Positions 49,685 to 62,367 of a DNA stretch of 64,000 bases are shown piece after piece. The stretch comes from Linepithema humile (lineage: Eukaryota > Arthropoda > Insecta > Hymenoptera > Formicidae), in NCBI RefSeq assembly GCF_040581485.1, contig NC_090134.1, positions 9,114,001 through 9,178,000 on the forward strand. Reading direction: 5' to 3'. The position numbers were made by a program, and so were the translations under genes. Each line of letters begins with the position of its first letter. Position 1 is the stretch's first letter. The notes beneath the pieces were generated by a model. The model was not told the origin of the DNA, made no database searches, and worked only from the letters and a program-made list of their open reading frames with translations.

Positions 49685-51549
49685 TCTTATATAAAATTAA
49701 AAAAAATTAATTGCAAATTGACGGTATGTTAAATATTTAGACAAATAAAGCATAAATTTAATGGAATTCATGCAAATTAATTTAATACAAAATGATATGC
49801 AACGTCAATAATTAAAAATTATTTGTAGATATTATTCCTTTTTAACTGTTTTACTATCTTTTAAGGGGCTACATACACCTAGAAATTGTGAAAAAATGCA
49901 TTTTTTGTTTTTTGCATATTCGAAAAGTATAAGGTCTTGAGAATATCCCCTGCAAGTTTCAAAGTGATTTCTTGAAAATTGTCGGAGATATAGCGAAAAA
50001 GGTCTAAGCGCGTATCAACGTTTTTATCGGAATGTCAAACTTTAAACGCGTTTTTCTCGAAACCATGTTTTCAAAACGCGTACCAGAAATATCTCGAAAA
50101 CGACTGGACCAATTTACTTGATTTGGAGGGCTTAATCTACACAAAAAAAGGCAGTCTTTATCGTGGCAAATTTTTTTTGGAGCCCTTATTTTTTTTGCAG
50201 CTAAAAGAATGACCGATTTTTACCCTAAAAATCACTGTTTTTATTTAAACGGCCGCCATTTTGTCAAAAATCAATATTTAAAAAAACGGCCACGATAAAA
50301 ACTAGATAATTTCATACAGTTTGAGAAAATTCTAGTCTGATTTATTTAAAACAAGTCTTGTACGAGCTGTATCTATCTGATACCGCGGAGCACCTTTTTT
50401 CAACATGGTCTTGTGCCGAGGACAATATCTCCATTTTCAAATATTTCTATTTCAAATTTATTCTGAAACATGTTGTAACAACGTACATTAGAGTAAAAAA
50501 ACCTAGGATTAATTACATACATTACGTTTCTCAAAAAAAAAATCGAGAAAAAGGCCTATTTTTTACGTTTCTAGGTGTATGTAGCCCCTTAATGTATAAC
50601 ACCACTCCATTTTTTAGTAAAAAGTTTGCTTTATCATTATTAAATATTTATATTTGATTTTTTTAATAACAGATAATGCACACGTGTTCAGATAGTATGA
50701 GAGTTGACATCAAAAAAGCATATTTAAAAATGCATAGAAGATATTTGGTTAAACAAATTTTAGTAAACAAATAATATTATATAAATAATTTTACTAATAA
50801 CAAAATTGAAAATTTACATGTCAGCACTGATGCTACACTTGAGTAAACTTAACTTAGAAAAAAAACGCATTAAAATAAAATTTATATAAAATTTGACGCT
50901 AAAAAATTGTAACTTTAATTGCGTGACTTTTATTTAAAAAATTTTCTGACCAAAAGAATTTTAAAAGAAAGTAACATCTCCAGAATTTATACTAAGGTTC
51001 TGCGTTTAACAATATATTGCATATTCATATATGTATAGAAAATCATATATATTATTTTTGATAATACAAAGAAACACTAAAGCTTTTGAGACTAGAGTGA
51101 TAATATATTTTACTAGTAGTAACTTAAAAGCAAGTACATATGTATATCCTGCTGTTTAACAGTATTTATACAATCGTACACCACAAATGTTCATACTAGA
51201 CTGAAAGAAACGGAACTGTAGAGCTGAAAAATTGTGGCCATTGCGGTTGCGCGACTTATGTACAGAAAAACCTTCTTATAAAAATTATTCTGTGAGAAAA
51301 GACATTCAATAAATTGCTTTTAATGTAATATCGATTCCTTATTTATAAACTCTATGCCAAGAAAATTTCCTAAATTGCGATAGTTTGATCACACGGTTAC
51401 ATTTTATGTCGCTTTATATTACACTAGCGCTAAATTACACAATTTCTTGTGAAATTTACGTTAAGAAAAAAAAGTAAATTGAAAGAATGGGGTAAGTACA
51501 CTTTTGTGAATTTACTTTTTATCAAACGTGTCTGTACACTCGCGCAGAA
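49685..51549 (+). promoter_or_regulatory. Spacer and 5' flank of OR-15
   Basis: A 1.9-kb region without exons. It contains the TTAA-flanked element at 49865-50588. From about 50600 it matches, block by block, the region before OR-17 (from about 56720), so the OR-14/OR-15 pair was duplicated with its flank. Before the ATG at 51550 lie GGTTGCGCGACTTATG near 51245 and TTTGATCACACGG at 51384-51396, the OR-15-type versions of the recurrent upstream blocks. Confidence 0.5.
49865..50588. mobile_element. TTAA-flanked TIR element (724 bp)
   Basis: Perfect terminal inverted repeats GGGGCTACATACACCTAGAAA-type (20 bp checked) with TTAA directly outside both ends (49861-49864, 50589-50592). TTAA target duplication is characteristic of piggyBac-type elements. 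It encodes no transposase; a 99-codon open frame at 50358-50657 crosses the element end and is not a gene. A non-autonomous element is the best reading. Confidence 0.8.
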
Positions 51550-54500
51550 ATGATCTCTCTCGAGACTCGTTATTTTAATACCAATCGCATTTTATTACTT
51601 ATCTTAGGCTTGTGGCCTTACAAGCAATCGCTATTTACTCGACTTCAGTTAATTCTACTTTTTAATACTCTAACTACTTATGTTCTATTTCAGGTATATC
51701 ATTATTTCAATTGTGCAAATAAGCGGAATTGTATTATAATTTATAATAATAATTTGTTACTAAATTATTGTATATAGAGGGAGGCAACGAGAAATCCATT
51801 ATTTAAAAACTTTAAAGTTAATTATTGATAGTCTTAGCTAACTAAAATATCTTCTTTAAATACAATTAATTCAATAACCACTACGTTTATGTTATAGAAG
51901 AGTAACAAAGAATCCCACCCCTAAGGAATTTAGAATACATTTAGAATTTTAGTAAAGCAAAGTATTGTTTTAAATGCGATTGGTTCAACAAAAATATTAT
52001 TTTCAGTTTACGATATTTCTGACGTCAAAATGTACTCTAGATCTCATTCTCAAAGTTTTCTCTTCCGGGTTTTTTTTTGTGTGTATTATGATCAAATACA
52101 ATTCGTTTTGTGTTAACATTAACACTGTGAGTATAATAAGAAATCTTAAAATAAAATAATTATTTTTAAATGTTATAAAAAAAAATGCACAACGTTATTG
52201 ACATGATAGATAAAGAGTATGTGCGAACAACTTCAGAATTTATATAATGAATTAAAAGACGTAAACGAAGTTGCTATACTAGAAAAGTACGGAAGCAGAT
52301 CTAAACGTTTTACGACTGCAATTATGGGTAAGACAACATATTTCATATTTTCTTATGCGTTAAATGACTTATGTAATTACTTCTTTAAAACTTTTAGTGT
52401 TTGCAGTGACCGGTGAAATTATTTTTGCTTTGCTACAAATTTGGTTGCATATTCATAATAGTGTTCTGTCTGCAAATAAATCTCATCCTCCGGAGATTGT
52501 CATAACAGAATACTTTATCGATCAAGAGAAATACTTCTACTTAATCACAATGCACAGATATGCAGCTTGGATTATAGGAGGGTTCGCAATGGTAGGGACA
52601 GGAACATGGCTTATAGCATATCTTCAACATATATGTGGAATGTTTAATATTGCCTGGTAAGTAAATAAACGCATAATACAAAAATACAATGCAAAAATTG
52701 ATATTGTTTACGATAATTTTTTTAACGTCTCAAATATAAACTATATAACTATAATAATAAAATTGCTTACAGTTATCGCATTGAACAGGCAATGACAGCG
52801 GACATTATCCAAATGAGATGTCTAAAAAGTGAGAAAGAAATTCATAAGGAAATAATTTGTGCAATAGATATTCATCGCAAAGCTATGAAGTTGGTATATA
52901 TGTTACCCGCAAAGCCCGAAAAATCGTCAATTCTAAGATTGCTTAGGTGAAGTTAAAATTGTCAAAAATGTTTTAAGCAAACTTAAGGTTGCCTAAGGCT
53001 GAGCGCACATCAAATCCGTATTCGTTCAGAACAGCTGGATGCACGATTATGTCCGATTGTGGTTGTACGTGTCGAACGTGCTCACTGGCTGCGTTTTCGT
53101 CCAATCATTCACATAAATCTTTGTCTAAATAAGTTATGTGTAAAGAGAGAAGAATTATGAAAGGTTCATCATATTGCTCAGTTGATAGAAAAGTGACACA
53201 TCTCAAAATTAAGAGCTTTTCAGTAGAGCATTTTTCAAATTCTGAATTGGACACAACAACGTTAGAACAGTGAATATGTATAACTTCACCTTCTTTCCAT
53301 GTTATACTATCATTATAATATATTCTTTAAAACGATGTTACGAGTATATGGTTTTGAGAGTCGATTTCTTTTCGTTGTCAAAAAAATTCTAATTTTTGGT
53401 GTGTGTCATTTTTCTATCAACAGAGCAATATTTCGGAAGATTTAAAGAATGACAGAAAGCGGTTTTACAGCTATTTTCATAAATTAAAGTTGTAAACTTT
53501 TAATTATTTATCCTGATATATATCTGAAAAGATCAAAAATTCAAACAAGATAGGATCCAGTACGTCAAATCAATACGGACATAAACGCACGACTAATTTG
53601 CTTCGAGCGTGTGCGCTTCCTATGTTTTGTAGAAGTAGGGATTATTCGTGCAAACTTCAGACGACTAACATTTGGACGAATCCAAAATCCGAAATAAAGT
53701 TACATTTCGAACATTGCTTAAAACGCTCTTGACATCTTAACTTTGCCTAGGCAATCTTACGATTGCCGAACCTTCGAGCTTTGACGCTAGCATATATACA
53801 ATATATCAAATATGTAGTATACATGTATTAACACTCTTTCATATTCTCTAAGGTATACCAATTTTTTCATAATCAATTTTGAAAGATCATTCTTCTTTTT
53901 GATAGCAAGTGGCATGGTCAGCTTGTGTCTTAATCTTGTTTGTGTAAGTTTTGTGTTTTGTTTATATACTAGGGAACTAGTTTACGAAATTTCATGATAT
54001 TAACATTTACTAAAATATTTATAAATATAAAAAACAATAGAAAAACATTTCAAAATAGAAAAAATTTGTTATCAAGTATATGAATTAAAATTTTTTAAAT
54101 CGGTCAAGAAATCCGTAACGGGAAGAAAAAAAATGAGTAGGAAGAAAGGAAAAAAAGAAAAAAGAAAAAAAAACAATTTCTTCTGACATATCGATCAATT
54201 AAACTTATATTTGCTTTAAAAATGATTATTTGCGGAAAATATGCGCATAATTGTTGCGATAATATACGAATGAATACACAAATTACGTAAAAAAAGCTAC
54301 TAATTAATACAAATATAAACCGTAATAATTTACATTATAATTTCTAGATAGCAATGTTTGACGGTCACATTGAGCAGCTTGTATTACCAATTGTAATGTC
54401 AATTGTTCTCTACTTTTACTTGTTTATAGCCAATTATGTCGCTCAAGAAATTACGGAACATAATAGCTACGTATTTGTTACTACGTAAGAAACGTTTACA

Positions 54501-54970
54501 CTTTATACAATTACGTGCGAATACTCGATTTGATGATGCTTGCAAAATAGATGCTTTAATGTTAATAAAGATAATAAACTTATAGTTGACGCGGTTTGTA
54601 AATTTTTGCATGTGCCGTAAAGTCTCCACTATTTTTATTTTTTAATTTTTTTAATAATTACCAATGTCATCATTTGTCATCATTTGTCATCATTTTGTAG
54701 ATACGATAATCAGTGGTATATGGCTCCTTTAAACATACAAAAAATGGTGTTGTTTCTGTTACAAAGAGGCACTAAGAGTTTCAATGTAATTCTCGGTGGA
54801 ATATTTGTGGCATCTATGGAAAGTGCGGCATCGGTAAGAAATGTTCCGACAATATTCTCCATAGATTCTTATTTATTATGGATTTATTATTGATAAATAA
54901 AATAAAAAAAAAATTCTAGTTGTTGAGTGCTTCAATATCTTACTGTACTGTTCTCTATTCTACGCGGTAA
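51550..54970 (+). CDS. OR-15: intact 9-exon odorant receptor, 389 aa
   Basis: Exons: 51550-51693, 52007-52126, 52210-52327, 52398-52656, 52773-52889, 53853-53943, 54348-54484, 54701-54833 and 54920-54970 (TAA). N-terminus MISLETRYFNTNRILLLILG. Exon 4 ends CGMFNIA and codes Cys across the junction where the OR-6 group has Ser. Exon 7 is 137 nt, nine shorter than in the other subgroups, and starts IAMFDGHIEQLVLP. Exon 8 ends ASMESAAS rather than CLEGxGT. Exon 9 is LLSASISYCTVLYSTR. OR-15, OR-17 and OR-18 form a distinct subgroup. Intron 5 carries a large fold-back element. Predicted Orco-dependent receptor; no lesion. Confidence 0.93.
52903..53790. mobile_element. Fold-back element (~0.9 kb) in OR-15 intron 5
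   Basis: Left arm CGTCAATTCTAAGATTGCTT and onward is inverted in the right arm (GCCTAGGCAATCTTACGATT). The arms match over a few hundred bases, with AAGTTAAAATTGTCAA and CATCTTAACTTTG paired. Ends are approximate. The same element sits at the same place in OR-17 but is absent from OR-18, whose intron 5 continues directly from GGTATATGTACAATG. Confidence 0.72.
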
Positions 54971-55270
54971 ACTTGAATAACATATGACATCAAGATGGAT
55001 CCTAAACTACTAAATTTGATCACGTATCGCGTATAAGGTTATCCGCTGCTGTAAATGCGACAAAAATTAGTAGTTGAATTGAACAAAATGCATGCAAAAT
55101 ATAAATAGCTTATTCTTGTATAAAATATAATAAACCATTCAATTCTGAATATAATTTAACATCATTGTATTACTTGTTCTTTGCTGTTATGTATTACTTG
55201 TTCAATACTTGTTCAAATACAGACGGAGATGCTAGCGAGGAGAAGAATAAAAAACCTATACTAGTAATAT
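54971..55270. other. 3' flank of OR-15
   Basis: A 300-bp A+T-rich spacer with TATAAATAGC and AATATAATAAAC runs but no exon. The similar sequence after OR-17 (CTTGTTCAAATACAGAC, GATGCTAGCGAGGAGAA) shows that both belong to one duplicated block. Confidence 0.5.
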
Positions 55271-56511
55271 ATCTGTGGTATGTTTAAAATTGCAAGGTAT
55301 ATAACAGAATTATTATGATTTCATATATAATATATATTAAATTGTGAATGAAATACATTTCTTTGTGTACAAAATACATTAACAAAACTGCTATTAATTT
55401 ATCATGGAACTCACGTCTTAATGTTCACAATTAACGAATGTTATTTACATTCGCCTAGTTACAATATTGAACAGAACTTAATCTAGAAACGAATAGTAAA
55501 ATCAGAAATGTGATTTACATTAGAATAATTAACGCTGTAGATATGTATCGAAAAGCTGTAAAATTAAAACTCATCAATCGATACTGTCTAGCATATCCGT
55601 GTTTAATATGCGATTTATCTAGAGAGCGTAGTATTTTGTCATAAATATGATATTATAAACGTTTATCATAAATACAATAAAATAAATATGATAAAAAACA
55701 CATATAATACATTTTTATATTTATTAAAAAATTTAGAAGATTATTTCAATAACACATTATTTGATTAAATTATATTTTCTGTATATTACAAAATATGATG
55801 CAGATTGTAAACATATATGATTGTAATTACTATAATAAATCTGCAGAAATATTAATTGTTATTATACATGTAACAAGTACGGCAGATTTTTCAGAAGATA
55901 AAACTCCAAATTTGCTATCAAGAAACTTAAATTTCCCTTTTTATATATCTATCTGCTATCTATGTGTATCTCTCTCTGTTTTTTGCCAAAGCTATGTCAC
56001 AAAAAGTTATAGTTCATAATAATTACATATTTTAATTACTGCGTAAAAAAGACTTTCACACATAATACTTTAATATTCAAATTTTTCTAGTAAAAAACAA
56101 AATTAATGTTTATATAATAATATATTGTATATATATTAATTAAGAAATTAGTTTCACAAAAAAAAAACACATACGTTATTCACGAATCTTACTCGTATAT
56201 ATTTGTTTGTGTAATATAATTATTTATTTTTGTTTAGTCATTGTTTTGTAGATACAACGTTAAGTGGTATGTAGCTTCTTTACACATACAAAGATTGATA
56301 CTATTTTTGCTGCAAGAAAACACCTGATTATAGCTAAAATTTTTGTAGGGTGCTTAGAAAGCTTTGCAACGGTAAAATTTATACTATTCATCAAAAATAT
56401 TTTATGCAGCGTACTGTAACTTCACTAGAAAAGTGATATTTATTCCAGCTTACAATCGCATCAGCGTCTTACTTTATCGTTATTTATTCTACAAGCCAAT
56501 CTACAAAATAA
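55271..56511 (+). pseudogene. OR-16: decayed copy of OR-14 (exons 4-end, 5, 7, 8, 9)
   Basis: Remnants: end of exon 4 (CGMFKIA) at about 55271-55296, exon 5 at 55459-55562, exon 7 at 55886-56042, exon 8 at 56252-56371 and exon 9 at 56449-56511. Exons 1-3, most of exon 4 and exon 6 are missing. Exon 5 is frameshifted and reads into TAG, exon 7 is frameshifted, exon 8 lacks bases in the QRGTK region. Exon 9 still reads SYFIVIYSTSQSTK, the ending peculiar to OR-14. It lies between OR-15 and OR-17 as OR-14 lies before OR-15. Confidence 0.88.
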
Positions 56512-57653
56512 TGTTATATAAAATAAAAAAAAAATTAATAAAAAATTTACAATACATTAGATATTTGAATAAATAGAGCATAACTTCAATTCATGACTTC
56601 AATGCAATTTAAAAACTCAAAGTAATTTTAAAAAACTGATATGCAATTTCAATAATTAAAACTTATTTGTATCTAATAATTTCCCAAAGCACATTAATCT
56701 TACGCTATCTTTGAGTAAAGAATTTGCTCTGTCATTTTTAAATATTTATATTTGATTTTTTTAATAACAGGTAATGCACACAAGTGTTCAGCAATTATGA
56801 GATTTGATATAAAAAATGCATGTGCGTATTTGAAAATGCATGAAAGATATATGGCTGAGCAAATTTCACTAAACAAATATCATTATATGTATTAATAATT
56901 TTATCGATAATAAAATTGAAAACTTACATGTCTGTACTGATGCTACACTTAAGTAAATTTAATTTAAAAAAGAACGCATAAAATAAAGTTAACATGAAAT
57001 TTGATGCTAAAAATGGAAACTTTAGTTGCTTGACTTTTATTTAAAAAGTTTTCTGACGGAAACAATTTTAAGAAAAAGTAACTTCCACAGAATTTATACT
57101 AAGGCACTGCGTTTAACAATATATTGCATATTCATATATGTATAGAAGATCATATATACTATTTTTGATATTATTACAAAGAAATACTAAAGCTTTTAAG
57201 ATTAGAGTGATAATATGTTTTACTAGTAGTAACATAAAAGCAAGTATATATGCATTTGCTGCTGTTTAACAAAATTTATACAATCGTACACCACAAATGT
57301 CCATACTAGACTGAAAGAAATGGAACTGTAAAGTCTAAAAATGGTCATTGCAGCTGCGCGACTTATGTACAAAAAGAAACTTCTTATGAAAATTTTTGTA
57401 AAAAAGAACATTCAGTAAATTGCTTTCAATGTAATATTGATCGTTTATTTATGAACTCTATGCCAAGAAAATTGCTTAAATTGCGATAGTTTGATCACAC
57501 AGTTACATTTTATGTCGCTTTATCTTACATTAGCGCAAAATTAGACAATTTTTTGTGAAATTTACGTTAAAAAAAAAGTTAATCGAAAGAATAAAGTAAG
57601 TACACTTTTGTAAATTTATTTTTTATCAAACGTGTCTGCACACTCGCGCAGAG
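56512..57653 (+). promoter_or_regulatory. Spacer and 5' flank of OR-17
   Basis: A 1.1-kb region without exons, homologous to the OR-15 5' flank. CAGCTGCGCGACTTATG lies near 57350 and TTTGATCACACAG at 57490-57502, about 155 bp before the ATG. The TTAA-flanked element of the OR-14/OR-15 spacer is absent here, which makes this an empty-site comparison. Confidence 0.5.
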
Positions 57654-60600
57654 ATGATGTCTTTCGAGACTCGTTATTTTAATATCAACCGTATTCTGTT
57701 ACTCATCATAGGCTTGTGGCCTTACAAGCAAACGCCATTTACTCGACTTCAGTTAATTCTACTTTTTAATACTCTAACTACTTATATTCTATTTCAGGTA
57801 TATCATTATTTCAATTGTGGAATTAAGCGGAATTGTATTATAATTTATAATAATATAATTTGTTATTAAATTATTGTATATAGAGGGGCAACGAGAAATC
57901 TATTATTCAGAAAATTTAAAGTTAATTAAAACTTATAATTTTAGCTAATTAAAGTATCTTTTTTGAATGCACTTAGTTTAATAACTACTACATTGATATT
58001 ATAGAAGAGTAACAAAAAATCCCACTTGCAAAAACCTTAAAATACATTTCGAATTTCAGTAAACCAAAGTATTTTTTTGAATGCGATTGGTTCAATAAAA
58101 ATATTATTTGCAGTTTACAATATTTCTGACATCAAAATGTACTCTAGATCTCGTTCTCAAGGTCTTCTCCTCTGCGCTTTTTTTCAGTTTTATGATGATC
58201 AAATACAATTCGTTTCGTAACATTAACACTGTGAGTGTAATAAGAAATTTTAAAATAAAATAATTATTTTTGCATGTTATAAAAAGAAATGCACAACATT
58301 ATTGTCATGATAGGTGAAGAATATGTTTGAGCAACTTCAGAATGTATATCATGAACTAAAAGACGTAAACGAAATTGCTATACTAGAAAAGTACGGACGC
58401 AGATCCAAACGTTTTACGACTGCAATTATGGGTAAGACAACATATTTCAAATTTTTTTATGCGTTTAATGACTTATGTAATTACTTCTTTAAAATTTTTA
58501 GTGTTTGCAATAACCGGTGAAATTATGTTTGCTTTGCTGGAAATTTGGTCCTATATTTATCATGATGTTCTATCTACAAATAAATCTCAACTACATGTTT
58601 CAATTGTTGTAACAGAATACTTTATCGATCAAGAGAAATACTTCTACTTAATCATAATACACAGATATGCTGCTTGGATTGTAGGAGGTTTCGCAATGGT
58701 AGGAACAGGAACATGGCTTATAGCATATCTTCAATATACATGTGGAATGTTTAGTATTGCCTGGTAAATAAATAAACGCAGAATATAAAAATACAATGCA
58801 AAAATTAATATTGTTAACGATAATTTTTTTAACATTCTAAATATGAACTATACAATTACAATAATAAAATTATTTATAGTTATCGCATCAAACAGGCATT
58901 GACAGCGGACATTATCCAAATGAGAAGTCTAAAAAGCGAGAAAGAAATTCATAAGGAAATAATTTGTGCCGTAGATATTCATCGCAAAGCTATGAAGTTA
59001 GTATACATATATGTCACCAGCCAAGCCCGAAGGATCGTCAATACTAAGATTGCCTAGGCAAAGTTAAGATTGTCAAGAGTGTTTTAGGCAATGTCCGAAA
59101 TGAAACTGTATTTCGGACTTAGTCTGAAAATAATTTAGGCAATCTTAAGATTGCTCAAGGCTAAGCGTTGGATCCATATTCGTTTGAACGGCTGGATGCA
59201 TCATTACGTCCGATTATGATCGTACGTGTCGAAAGCGTTCACTGCGTCTTTGTCCAATTCAATCATTCACACAATAGTCTTCGTCTGGATAAGTTATGTA
59301 TAAAGAGAGAAGAACTAGGAGAGATTCATCACATCGCTCAGTTAACAGAAAAGTGACATCTCAAAATTAGCAACTTTTCAGTAGAGTATTTTTTAAATTT
59401 TGAATTGGAACAACGTTAGGATAGTAAATTCGTATAACTTTATTTTCTTTCTATGTTATACTTTCATTATAATATATTCTTTAAAACCATGTTATAAGTA
59501 TATAGTTTTGAAGATCAATTTAATTTCATTGTCTCAAAAATTCAAATTTTTTATCTTGTCTCTTTTTTATTAACACAGCGATATTTAGGAAGATTTGAAG
59601 AATAACAGTAAGCAGTTTCACAGTCATTTTCATTAATTAAAGTTATAAAAATTTCGTTATCCATTCTGATATATATCCGAAAAAATCCGAAACAAGATAG
59701 GGTCCAGTCGTATGTCAAATCTATACAAACGTAAACACAGAACTAATTTACTTCTAGTGTGTGCGCGTCCTATGTTTTGCAGAGGTTGAGATTGTTCGTG
59801 CAAACTTCAGGCGACTAACATTTGGACGAATACGGATTCAAAGTCCGAAATAAAGTTTTATTTCGGACATTGTCTAGAACGCTCTTGACAATCTGAACTT
59901 TGCCTAGGCAATCTTAGGATTGCCGATCCTTCGGGTCCTTTGACGGTAGCATATGTACAATATCAAATATTCATCATAGTATACATGTGTATTAATACTC
60001 TTTCATATTCTCTAAGGTATACCGATTATTTTATAACCAATTTTGAAAGATCATTCTTATTTTTGATAGCAGCTGGCATGAGTAGCTTGTGCCTTAATCT
60101 TGTTTGTGTAAGTTTTGTGTTTTGTTTATGTACCACTGAACTAGTTTACGAGATTTCATTTCATTAACATTAGCTAAAATATTAATAAATATAAAAAAAA
60201 ATAAAAAAACATTTCAAAATAGAAAAAACTTGTCATAAAATATATATATTAAAAATTTTTAAACTGGTGAAAGAAATCCGTAAGAGGAAAAAAATGAGTA
60301 AGAGGGAAGGAGAAAAAAAAGAAAAAAGATAAAAATAGTTCTTTCTAACATACTGATTAATTAAAAATGCATTTGCTATTAAAAATGATTATTTGCACAA
60401 GATATACACAACTGTTACGATAATATATGAATAAATACACAAACTACGTAAAAAACTACGTAAAAAACTATAAATTAATACATATGTAAACCGTAATATT
60501 TTACATTATAATTTCTAGATAGCAATGTTTGACGGTAACATTGAGCAGCTTGTATTATCTATTAGAATGTCAATTGTTCTTTACTATTACTTGTTTCTAT

Positions 60601-61104
60601 CCAATTATGTCGCACAAGAAATTACCGAACATAATAACTACGTATTTGCTACTGCGTAAGAAACGTTTACACTTTATACAATTACGTGCGAATACTCAAT
60701 TTACTGATGCTTGCAAAATAGATATTTTAATGTTAACGAACATAATAAATTCATAGTTGACGTGATTTGTAAATTTTTGCTATAAATTCCCCATTACTTT
60801 TTCTTATCTTTTTATAATTATCAATTTGTCATCATTTTGTAGATACGACAATCAATGGTATGTGGCTCATTTAAACATACAGAAAATGGTGTTGTTTCTG
60901 TTACAAAGAGGCACTAAAAGTTTTAATGTAATTCTTGGTGGAATATTTGTGGCATCGATGGAAAGTGCGGCATCGGTAAGAAATGTCCTATTACAATATC
61001 CTATTAATATAGATTACAAATGGAAAATAAAGGAAAATATATTCTAGATGTTGAGTGCTTCAATATCTTATTGTACTGTTCTCTATTCTACGCGGAAAAA
61101 TTGA
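57654..61104 (+). CDS. OR-17: intact 9-exon odorant receptor, 391 aa
   Basis: Exons: 57654-57797, 58114-58230, 58314-58431, 58502-58763, 58880-58996, 60017-60107, 60519-60655, 60843-60975 and 61048-61104 (TGA). Two ATGs are adjacent at the start (MMSFETRYFNINRILLLIIG); the first gives the same length as the paralogues. Exon 2 is 117 nt, one codon shorter (NSFRNINT), and in frame. Exon 4 has TEYFIDQEKYFYLI and GTGTWLIAYLQYTCGMF. Exon 9 reads through the OR-15 stop position and ends STRKN. Tandem duplicate of OR-15, with the same fold-back element in intron 5. Role: Orco-dependent odorant receptor. Confidence 0.93.
59013..59950. mobile_element. Fold-back element (~0.94 kb) in OR-17 intron 5
   Basis: Orthologous in position to the OR-15 intron 5 element and better preserved: GCCTAGGCAAAGTTAAGATT on the left is inverted as AACTTTGCCTAGGCAATCTT on the right, and GAAGGATCG pairs with CGATCCTTC at the tips. 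Both arms also carry TCCGAAATGAAA/TTATTTCGGA segments. Non-coding. Confidence 0.78.
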
Positions 61105-62367
61105 ATAACATGTGATATTATGATTAATCCTAAATCAATGAAACCACTGATCAGGTTCTGCGTATGAGATTATCCGCAAATATAGAAGAGATTATCCGTA
61201 AGAAACAGAATTTAGAATTAACAACACTGTATATTCCGCCGTTTAGTTTTTCTTTAACTGTTATTGTAAATTCGTTAAATTTTTAGTAGTTGCGTTAAAC
61301 AAAATGCATACAAAATGTCTGTAATTATTAAGGTAACGCAGAAATTATCCGCAATATCCGAATTATGTTTTACTTGAAAAAGTTTCGGATGATTTTTAAC
61401 TTACTCTCGCAATTTTATTTTTGTACAAAACATATTAAACAAATCAATTTTGAATTTAATTTAACATTACATGTATCACTTGTTCAGTACTTGTTCAAAT
61501 ACAGACTGAGATGCTAGCGAGGAGAAAAATGAAAAGCAATATTGACAATATGTAGTGGAATGTGCCAGATAGTTAGATAAGAAAATTATTATGATTTCAT
61601 GTATAATATATCTTAAATTGTGAATAAAATACATTTCTTTGTGTACAAAATACATTGACAAAACTGCTATTAATCCATCATAGAATTCACTCACGTCTTA
61701 ACGTTCACAATTAACGAATGTTAATTACATTCGCCTAGTTACAATGTTGAACAAAATTTAATCTAGAAACGAGTAATAAAAAAATCAGAAATGTGATTTA
61801 CATTATAATAATTTACTCTGTAGATATGTATCGAAAAGCTGTATAAATACTCATCAATCAATAGCTTAGAATATCTCTGTTTAATGTGTTATATATCAAA
61901 AGTGCTTTTAAAAGTGCTTTTAAGATAAGAGTTAGATAAGACTACTTACTACTAATAAAATATATAATGTTTAACAATATTTAGACAACTATACACTACG
62001 AATGATCATACGAGAGTAAAAAAAATAAAATTGTAGAGTTGGAAAATTACGGCCATTGCGGCTGCGCGACTTATGTAGAAAAACACCTTGCTGTGAACAT
62101 TTTTCTATGAGAAAAGAACATTCATGAAATTGCTTTTAATGTAATATCGATCGTTTATTTATGAACTCTATGCCAAGAAACTTTCCTAAATTGCGAGAGA
62201 TTGACCACACAATTATACTTTATGTCGCTTTATATTACGCTAGGGCTAAATTAGACAATTTCTTGTGAAATTTACGATAAGAAAAAAATAAGTAAATCAA
62301 AAGACTAGGGTAAGTACACTTTTGTGAATTTATTTTTTATCAGATGTGTCTGTACACTCACGCAGAG
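61105..62367. other. Spacer and 5' flank of OR-18, with an OR relic
   Basis: A 1.3-kb region. The first part repeats the 3' flank of OR-15, the middle holds the exon 5 relic at 61739-61845, and the rest is the 5' flank of OR-18 with GGCTGCGCGACTTATG near 62060 and ATTGACCACACAATTA near 62200, about 165 bp before the ATG. Confidence 0.5.
61739..61845 (+). pseudogene. OR exon 5 relic (second copy of the OR-16 pseudogene)
   Basis: The only clear exon remnant is exon 5: acceptor CCTAG at 61734-61738, then TTACAATGTTGAACAAAA, AATCTAGAAACGAGTAATAA and VDMYRKAV. It has the same frameshift and TAG as OR-16, so the damage predates the duplication. Exons 7-9 present in OR-16 are missing here. Confidence 0.75.

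Noticed and set aside
50358..50657. 99-codon frame possibly a transposase fragment
   Set aside because: It runs across the TTAA end of the element and shows no transposase motif.
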